Assembly (NCBI GenBank): GCA_023128035.1
Contig: JAGMES010000032.1
Coordinates: forward strand, 1-37,431
Source: Halanaerobiales bacterium
GTDB lineage: Bacteria > Bacillota_F > Halanaerobiia > DY22613
Direction of reading: 5' to 3'
DNA: 37,431 nt
Shown: positions 31,803 through 37,431 of the stretch, in pieces
Layout of the letters: each line of letters begins with the position of its first letter
Numbering within the stretch: the first letter of the stretch is position 1
Translations under genes and position numbers: made by a program
Notes under the pieces: generated by a model
What the model saw: only the letters and a program-made list of their open reading frames with translations
Databases searched by the model: none
Told to the model about the DNA's origin: nothing

Positions 31803-33272
31803 ATGATTGATTTAACAATTCATGAAGAACAGTTAAAACGTACATTAGAACGAGCAAAAGAGAAAAATATAATTATGCCTACTTTTGCTGAGATGCGTGA
31901 TCCTGAAAAGATTCCCGAAAAAATTAAAGAAAGTTTAAAAGACGTAGGTTTGTGGGACATTAATCCCCTGAATCTTTTTAGAATAACTTGGAAAAACGAA
32001 CCAACTAAAGATGGTGGACAGTATAATGGGGTGAACTATCTTGAAATTCCGAAAGAGCTTACAGGTGTAGACGCCAAAATTGTCGCCATTGTTGGTAAAT
32101 GGTTCCCTACTGGTGCTCATAAAGTAGGTGCTGCTTATGGATGTCTTGCACCACGTTTAGTTACTGGTCAGTTTGATCCTACATATCAAAAAGCTGTTTG
32201 GCCTTCTACTGGGAACTATTGCCGTGGTGGAGCGTATAATTCTACCCTTTTAGCTTGTGACTCCATAGCAATATTGCCTGAAGGGATGAGCAAGGAGAGA
32301 TTTGACTGGTTGAAAAAAGTAGCAGGTGAGGTTATTCCAACACCAGGTACGGAGAGTAATGTTAAAGAAATTTATGATAAATGCTGGGAGCTAAGAGAAA
32401 CTAGAGATAATGTTGTGATTTTTAATCAATTTGACGAATTTGGTAATTATCTCTGGCATTATCAAATTACTGGTCACTCACTGGAAGAATTGTTTAATAA
32501 TGTTGCTGGTGAAGGCTATAATTTAGCAGGTTCTGTATTTACGACAGGTTCAGCTGGAACTATTTCTGCGGGAGATTATTTGAAGAAAAAGTTCCCTTAT
32601 AGTAAAGTTGCTGCTAGTGAAGCTCTTCAATGTCCAACTTTATTAACTAATGGTTTTGGTGAGCATCGAATCGAAGGTATTGGTGATAAGCATGTTCCGT
32701 GGATTCATAATGTTAAAAATACTGATATGGTTATTGCAATAGATGATGAGATTACTATGAATTTGATGCGTCTTTTTAATGAACCAACAGGACAGGAATA
32801 TTTAAAGGAACAAGGTATTTCTAAAGAATTTATTTCTCAACTTTCATTATTGGGAATCTCCAGTATAGCAAATCTTGTTTCATCAATTAAGTTTGCTAAA
32901 TACTATGAACTAACTGAAAAAGATGTTGTTTTGACAGTTTTCACTGATTCTATGGAAATGTATGGTTCCAGATTAGAAGAATTAACTGAGGAACTTGGCT
33001 CTTACACAAGAGAAGATGCAATAAAAGATTATCATAGATATTTGATGGGGCTTTCCACAGATTATTTACAAGAGCTGAACTATCAAGATAGAAAGCGTAT
33101 TCATAATCTCAAGTATTATACATGGGTAGAGCAACAAGCAAAAGATCCACGAGAATTAGATGCTCAATGGTATGATCCAGAATATTGGGAATCAATCCGC
33201 AATAGTGTTGATGATATTGATCGCTTGATTCGTGAATTCAATGAAAAAACAGGGTTATTAGAGAAACTATAA
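31803..33272 (+). CDS. PLP-dependent fold-type II enzyme (cysteine synthase/TrpB-like)
   Basis: 489 residues from the ATG at 31803, since AAAAGAGG lies about 10 bases upstream (an earlier ATG at 31794 abuts it). The PLP lysine is K107 in FPTGAHKVGAAYG. The STGNY loop (135-139) corresponds to the asparagine loop of cysteine-synthase enzymes, and the phosphate-binding loop is TTGSAGTISAGDYLKKKF. At 489 residues it is longer than O-acetylserine sulfhydrylase (about 310) or TrpB (about 400), with an extra C-terminal region rich in aromatic and acidic residues. I cannot tell the substrate; an amino-acid lyase or synthase is likely. No trp or cys genes adjoin it. Element B begins just after the stop. 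Confidence 0.75.
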   Translation: MIDLTIHEEQLKRTLERAKEKNIIMPTFAEMRDPEKIPEKIKESLKDVGLWDINPLNLFRITWKNEPTKDGGQYNGVNYLEIPKELTGVDAKIVAIVGKWFPTGAHKVGAAYGCLAPRLVTGQFDPTYQKAVWPSTGNYCRGGAYNSTLLACDSIAILPEGMSKERFDWLKKVAGEVIPTPGTESNVKEIYDKCWELRETRDNVVIFNQFDEFGNYLWHYQITGHSLEELFNNVAGEGYNLAGSVFTTGSAGTISAGDYLKKKFPYSKVAASEALQCPTLLTNGFGEHRIEGIGDKHVPWIHNVKNTDMVIAIDDEITMNLMRLFNEPTGQEYLKEQGISKEFISQLSLLGISSIANLVSSIKFAKYYELTEKDVVLTVFTDSMEMYGSRLEELTEELGSYTREDAIKDYHRYLMGLSTDYLQELNYQDRKRIHNLKYYTWVEQQAKDPRELDAQWYDPEYWESIRNSVDDIDRLIREFNEKTGLLEKL

Positions 33273-33277
33273 TTTTA

Positions 33278-33452
33278 TTTTAGTTGGGTGCAAGGCTGCG
33301 TTTAATGGCATATATAGAAAAAAGCTCCTTAAAAAAGTTAGCTCTGCATAGATAGCTGTTTTTAGGTAGTTTTCTTAGGTCGATCTGACTTAGGTGTCGC
33401 TTTTTCCTATATATGCCATTAAACGAGGCTTTGCTTTTGAACTGGGAAAGTT
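33278..33452. repeat. hairpin element B (copy 2 of the structured repeat)
   Basis: About 175 nt directly after the PLP-enzyme stop. GCGTTTAATGGCATATATAG (33298-33317) pairs with CTATATATGCCATTAAACG near 33407-33425; GCAAGGCTGCG pairs with CGAGGCTTTGC outside it; and AAGTTAGCTC pairs with GATCTGACTT in the core (one mismatch, one G-T). The core AAAAAGCTCCTTAAAAAAGT, AGCTCTGCATAG and CTGACTTAGGTGTCGCTTTT matches element A closely, whereas outer stems and the central loop differ. A transcription terminator follows at 33471, so if transcribed it would be a structured 3' UTR. Confidence 0.8.
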
Positions 33453-33470
33453 AAATTTATAAAAAAATTA

Positions 33471-33524
33471 AAATCACGTTCTCTTTTGATTTAACTAGAT
33501 TGGGAGAGAATGTGATTTTTTTTA
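33471..33524 (+). terminator. terminator downstream of element B
   Basis: AAATCAC and TTCTC pair with GAGAA and GTGATTT (G/T mismatch between the two blocks) around a roughly 20-nt loop, followed by eight T. Confidence 0.75.
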
Positions 33525-33588
33525 TGATAATAGGGGAACTTTTCTCTAAACTGAACGTCTAATTATTTAGGTACATAAAAAAATGAAT

Positions 33589-33660
33589 TACTTCAGAGGA
33601 TACAGTTATATTCTGTAGAACATAGTTATATAACTTACTAGAGAATACTTATCTGAAGTA
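33589..33660 (+). promoter_or_regulatory. inverted repeat in the leader of the ankyrin gene
   Basis: TACTTCAGA (33589-33597) pairs with TCTGAAGTA (33652-33660), enclosing a TACAG/CTGTA hairpin. The right arm ends 28 bases before the start codon, so it could be a structured leader or an operator. Function unknown. Confidence 0.4.
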
Positions 33661-33688
33661 TCTAAGTAAAAAGATGAGGGGGAAGGAT

Positions 33689-35386
33689 ATGAAGTTTAAT
33701 TTTAAAATTGTTTTTATAGGAGTCTTTGTACTAACATTAATGATGATTTCCGCATCAGTATTTGCTGCAGATTTTTTTGAATTGTGTAAAAATGGTACTC
33801 CAGAAAAAATTGCTAATGCAATTGATGAAGGTGCAGATGTGAATCAAAAAGATGAGGATGGGAAAACACCATTGATGTATGCAGCAGCGTACAATGCGGA
33901 ACCATATGTATTAACAGTTTTATTACGAAGAGGTGCAACTGTAAACGCCACTGATGATGCTGGTTGGACTCCATTAATGTATGCAGCGCGTTATAATGGA
34001 AATATTGAGATTCTGGAATCTTTGATAGAATTCGATGCAAGCCTAAATGCTAAAAATAGCGATGGAGATACTGCATTATTAATTTCAGTCAAAAGGAGAA
34101 GGATAAGTGCAATCCATGTTCTTATCATTGCTGGAAGTAATGTGAATGTTAAAGATAAAAGTGGATGGACTCCTTTGATGACTGAAGTTAATGGCCTGCC
34201 GTTACAGCAAGTAGTTGATGGTTTGATAAAAGCTGGAGCAGATGTTAATATAATGGATAAAAGCGGACTAAATGCTCTGATGATTGCAACAAAAAATAAA
34301 GTTGAGATCAAAGTTATCGATTTAATACTTCGTGCAGGCGCTCAAGTGAATGATCAGGATGATAATGGATGGACTGCTCTAATGTATGCAACTAAAGCTA
34401 AAAGTTCAAAGATAATCTATACTTTACTTAATGTGGGAGCAAATATTAATCTCAAAAATACCAAAGGTGAAACTTCTTTAATGATTGCAGTTAGTGATAA
34501 TTTAGATATTAAAATTATTGTTTCGCTTTTATATTATGGGGCAGATGTAAATCAAAGGAATAATAATGGTCTTTTTACTTTACTAATAGCGTCTATGGAA
34601 AATAAAAGTCCTGAGGTGATTGCTTTGTTGATTGAAGCCGGGGCGAATATTAATGATACAGATCCCATAGGGACCAACTCTCTTTCCTATGCTATTAGGT
34701 ATAATAAAAGTTTAGATATTGTGTTTAAATTGATTGAATTGGGAATAGATGTTAATCATCAGAACAGTCAAGGGATGACTCCACTGATGTTTGCAGTGAA
34801 GTATAAAGAAGATCCGGTGTTAGTAAAGAATCTTATTAAAGCAGGTGCTGTCGTAAATATTCAAGAAGATATTATGGGATTGACGCCACTGATGTTTGCA
34901 GTTAAAGAAAATAAAAAAGAAGAAGTAATTTATGTGCTTTTAGATTCTGGTGCTGATGTAACAATAAGAGATTATTTTGGAAAAAAAGTTGTCGAGTACT
35001 TAGAAGAAAATAAAAAATTAAATGGAACCGATGTTTATTGGCATCTTAATTATCTTGAACCAGCTAAAACAATGAAACATTTTAAAGACTCTAAATCGAA
35101 ATTAAAAACTGGTCTGATAGCTACAGTTATCCCTTCAGCTGGTCATGCCTATGTAGAAAATTGGTGGCCAAAAGGAACTTTATTTTTACTCGGTGAAGCG
35201 GGATTGCTTACAGTAGCATTAAATCAAGAAGAGACTGAAGATAAAATGCTCTTTTTTGCAATTGCAGCAGGTCTAAAGATTTGGGAAATATTCGACGCTG
35301 TAGATGAGACTGAAAAATTTAACCAAGATGTTGATGAATTTAATGAAAATGCAGAACAATTTAACCAATATATTATAAATAAATAA
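33689..35386 (+). CDS. exported ankyrin-repeat protein with TM2-like C-terminal domain
   Basis: 565 residues from the ATG at 33689 after GGGGGAAGGAT. A signal peptide (about 1-27, ending SASVFA-AD) sends it out of the cytosol. Twelve ankyrin-type units span about 30-440, most with the pattern D-x-x-G-x-T-P-L-M-x-A, for example DEDGKTPLMYAA, DDNGWTALMYAT and NSQGMTPLMFAV. They end at a stretch KTGLIATVIPSAGHAYVENW followed by two hydrophobic segments (WPKGTLFLLGEAGLLTVAL and MLFFAIAAGLKIWEIFDA), like the TM2/DUF5683 motif (PGxGxxYxGxxxKG). The tail repeats F-N-x-x-V/A-D/E. Ankyrin repeats bind proteins; the partner is unknown. The protein is likely held at the membrane with the ankyrin domain outside. 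A terminator follows. Confidence 0.85.
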   Translation: MKFNFKIVFIGVFVLTLMMISASVFAADFFELCKNGTPEKIANAIDEGADVNQKDEDGKTPLMYAAAYNAEPYVLTVLLRRGATVNATDDAGWTPLMYAARYNGNIEILESLIEFDASLNAKNSDGDTALLISVKRRRISAIHVLIIAGSNVNVKDKSGWTPLMTEVNGLPLQQVVDGLIKAGADVNIMDKSGLNALMIATKNKVEIKVIDLILRAGAQVNDQDDNGWTALMYATKAKSSKIIYTLLNVGANINLKNTKGETSLMIAVSDNLDIKIIVSLLYYGADVNQRNNNGLFTLLIASMENKSPEVIALLIEAGANINDTDPIGTNSLSYAIRYNKSLDIVFKLIELGIDVNHQNSQGMTPLMFAVKYKEDPVLVKNLIKAGAVVNIQEDIMGLTPLMFAVKENKKEEVIYVLLDSGADVTIRDYFGKKVVEYLEENKKLNGTDVYWHLNYLEPAKTMKHFKDSKSKLKTGLIATVIPSAGHAYVENWWPKGTLFLLGEAGLLTVALNQEETEDKMLFFAIAAGLKIWEIFDAVDETEKFNQDVDEFNENAEQFNQYIINK

Positions 35387-35430
35387 TTTTTTAACTCAAT
35401 TTGATAAATATATGTGCTAAATTGATGCAA

Positions 35431-35468
35431 AAAGAGTGTAAACTAACTAGTATACACTCTTTTTTTTG
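35431..35468 (+). terminator. terminator after the ankyrin gene
   Basis: AAAGAGTGTA (35431-35440) pairs with TACACTCTTT (35453-35462), followed by a T run. Confidence 0.9.
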
Positions 35469-35582
35469 TTAGGTAAATTTAGATTTATAAAATATATAGA
35501 ATTCATACTAAATAAGAAGGAATTAAATAGGTAGAAGACGAATTAATAATTTTGGTTAAATTTGATCACTGGAGGAAAGAAG

Positions 35583-36471
35583 ATGGAAAAATATTTTGGT
35601 CCAGAAAAACTAGTTGACTTAAAGAAAGATTACATTATTCCATGTGTCTATTATTTTTATCAAAAACCTATGCAGTTAGTTCGAGGTGAGATGCAATATC
35701 TTTATGATAATGAAGGTAAGCAGTACTTAGATCTTTATGCAGGAGTTTCCGTGGTAAATTGTGGTCACTGTCATCCACGGATAGTGCAAGCAATATGTGA
35801 CCAGATACAAACTTTGCAGCATACTTGTACTATTTACTTAACCCAACCAATGATGGAATTGGCAGAAAGAATAGCTGAAATTACTCCAGGTAATTTAAAA
35901 CGGAGTTTTTTCTGTAATAGTGGTACGGAAACCGTGGAAGGTGCTGCATTATTAGCAACTTTATACATAGGAAATAGTGAGTTTATTGTGCTGCAGCAGG
36001 GTTTACACGGACGAACCAAGTTAGGTATGTCTTTTACAGGCCTTTCTTTTTGGAGAATTGATCCTAATCCAGTTGGTGGTATTCATTTTGCGCCAAATCC
36101 TGATTGTTACCATTGTTAGTTTAATTTAACCTACCCAAAATGTAATCTGGCATGTGCTAATGCACTCGAAAGGGTAATTGAAACTCAGACCTCAAAAAAA
36201 GTAGCTGCATTTATTAAAGGAAAAACACCCTATCATTGGAGATATACGTGGATGAGGTTTGATGTTAGGTGCAGAGTTGATTAAACTAGATAAGTCTCCA
36301 GCAACAGAGGAAATGAAAGAACGTGGATTTTTGCTTGGTAAAAATGGCCCTGGTCGGAATGTTCTTGCTTTTCAACCACCATTGATTATTATCCGGGAAA
36401 ATATTGACGAAGCAATAGAAAATTTAGATCAAGTATTGGCTATGATACACGCGAGTGAAGAAAAAATCTAG
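35583..36471 (+). pseudogene. class-III aminotransferase pseudogene (AGXT2-like)
   Basis: From ATG 35583 (GGAGGAAAGAAG upstream) the N-terminal 178 residues are clear: YLYDNEGKQYLDLYAGVSVV, NCGHCHPRIVQAI, FFCNSGTETVEGAALLA and FAPNPDCYHC. A TAG (36117-36119) follows, then the same frame continues FNLTYPKCNLACANALERVI and TSKKVAAFI, and the gene jumps in another frame to PIIGDIRG, a TGA (36253-36255) and GLMLGAELIKLDKSPATEEM to 36471. About 200 residues, including the PLP lysine and the DEVQTG motif, are deleted at about 36217-36232. Intact members are about 430-450 residues. The relatives are omega-amino acid or alanine-glyoxylate aminotransferases. It is dead; the neighbouring lipoprotein may have been its functional partner. 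Confidence 0.9.
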
Positions 36472-36486
36472 AAAAGAGGAATTTTT

Positions 36487-37413
36487 ATGAAACGGTTTGC
36501 TATGTTTTTGATTATGATGTTATTAGTAGTTACACTTTTATTGGGGTGTAGTGAGAAAAATGATAGCTCTGCTAATCGAAGTTTGAAGATTGGTCTAATG
36601 CCTGATATAGGGATGTTTCCTTTGTTAGTAGCGGCTGAAGAGGGATACTTTGCAGATAAAGAACTGGATATTGAATTGCTTGTCTTTAAAAGTGCAAAAG
36701 ATCGTGATGCAGCATTACAGGGTAATCAGTTAAATGGGACGATGAGTGATCTTGTGGCTGTTTATTTTATGAATAGTGGTGGTTTAAAAGTAAAGGCTAC
36801 ATCGATAACAGAGAGTCGTTTTCTTCTGTTAGCGGGTATTGATTCTGGTATTACAAAAGTTAAAGATCTTCAAGATGTTGAGATTGGTCTTTCTACAAAT
36901 ACAGTGATTGAATATATTGTGGATTTGATTCTTGAGGAGGATAGTGTTAATGCTCGTAAATTAAGTGTACCTAAGATTCCAATGAGAATGGAACTATTAC
37001 GTAATGGACAATTGAATTCCGCTTCTTTGCCAGATCCATTGGCAACGATTATGATCAAATCAGGTGCAGTGGTTCTTGCTGATAGCAGTAGTGATTTAGA
37101 GATAGATCCTGCGGTTATGATTTTCACGGATGAGACAATACAAAAGCAACAAGACGAATTAGAAGATTTTTATAAAGCTTATAATAAAGCTGTTGATGAG
37201 ATCAATAAAAATCCAGAAAATTATCGTCATCTGCTTGTTGACAAAGGTGAATTTCCTGAATCTGTAATTGGAGATATTGAAATTCCGAAATTCAGACGAG
37301 TACTTCTTCCCACTAAAGAAGAAGTAGAAAATGTTTTAACTTGGATCGAAGAAAAAGGTTTGAAAAAAACTGACTTAGACTATTTTGATTTAGTTAAAAC
37401 AGGTATTTTTTAA
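36487..37413 (+). CDS. NMT1/THI5-like (NitT/TauT type) ABC transporter substrate-binding lipoprotein
   Basis: 308 residues with a lipoprotein signal (MKRFAMFLIMMLLVVTLLLG then cysteine 21). The mature part begins RSLKIGLMPDIGMFPLLVAAEEGYF, the usual start of the NMT1/THI5-like binding proteins, and continues with GTMSDLVAVYFMNSGG and LQDVEIGLSTNTVIEYI. It should capture a small organic ligand at the cell surface and pass it to an ABC permease; related proteins bind pyrimidine precursors, sulfonates or nitrate. No permease or ATPase gene is seen before the window ends 18 bases later. Start ATG at 36487 after AAAAGAGGAA; the gene lies 15 bases after the aminotransferase relic and probably shared its operon. 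Confidence 0.9.
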   Translation: MKRFAMFLIMMLLVVTLLLGCSEKNDSSANRSLKIGLMPDIGMFPLLVAAEEGYFADKELDIELLVFKSAKDRDAALQGNQLNGTMSDLVAVYFMNSGGLKVKATSITESRFLLLAGIDSGITKVKDLQDVEIGLSTNTVIEYIVDLILEEDSVNARKLSVPKIPMRMELLRNGQLNSASLPDPLATIMIKSGAVVLADSSSDLEIDPAVMIFTDETIQKQQDELEDFYKAYNKAVDEINKNPENYRHLLVDKGEFPESVIGDIEIPKFRRVLLPTKEEVENVLTWIEEKGLKKTDLDYFDLVKTGIF

Positions 37414-37431
37414 GTGAACTCGTCCAGCTAA

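Overview
The window reads as chromosomal DNA from a low-GC, anaerobic, spore-lineage Firmicute. The gene set (RecJ-Apt-RelA-Dtd block, hemZ, SurA/PpiC-TPR protein, hisS-aspS followed by a 6S-like RNA, an iscR-nifS-nifU-mnmA operon, decayed gerA/gerB/gerC genes) together with Rhs-type toxins would fit the Halanaerobiales, but that placement is inference. Every convincing gene lies on the + strand.

Layout. (1) 1-2440: accessory and decayed DNA, with the 3' end of an Rhs polymorphic toxin broken by a frameshift in a 7-A run, a probable immunity gene, the C-terminal scrap of an IS1182-like transposase and two out-of-order Rhs scraps. (2) 2590-5117: phasin-like, DUF456 and UbiB/AarF-kinase genes in one operon. 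(3) 5144-5868: a TrpP-like permease gene with its own promoter and terminator. (4) 5949-6175: a long imperfect hairpin (element A) with a second copy (element B) at 33278-33452. (5) 6220-19558: a housekeeping block. RecJ carries a degenerate RecQ-like helicase extension and is followed by apt, relA, dtd, a metallo-beta-lactamase-fold hydrolase, hemZ, a membrane-anchored PpiC-TPR foldase, hisS and aspS. (6) 19602-19874: a 6S-like RNA with promoter and terminator. (7) 19959-24664: a graveyard of spore-germination receptor genes (gerA and gerC joined by a deletion, three gerB relics), interrupted by an intact 5-formyl-THF cyclo-ligase gene. (8) 24672-30087: rarA, a YigZ/IMPACT gene, and the Fe-S/thiolation operon iscR-nifS-nifU-mnmA. 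(9) 30294-33524: a short possible acetyltransferase relic, a nuclease-fold-like hypothetical gene, a 65-residue gene, a long AT-rich structured leader, a PLP fold-type II enzyme, element B and a terminator. (10) 33589-37413: a secreted ankyrin-repeat protein, a class-III aminotransferase pseudogene, and an NMT1/THI5-like lipoprotein.

The strongest candidate for something undescribed is the pair of hairpin elements A and B. Both share a conserved core (AGCTCCTT, GTYAGCTCTGCATAG and CTGACTTAGGYGTCGCTTTT) inside long outer stems whose sequences differ between copies while base pairing is kept, with compensatory changes. The degenerate helicase tail on RecJ and the layered decay of the germination genes are the next most interesting points. 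No CRISPR array, tRNA, rRNA, integrase or complete insertion sequence was seen.
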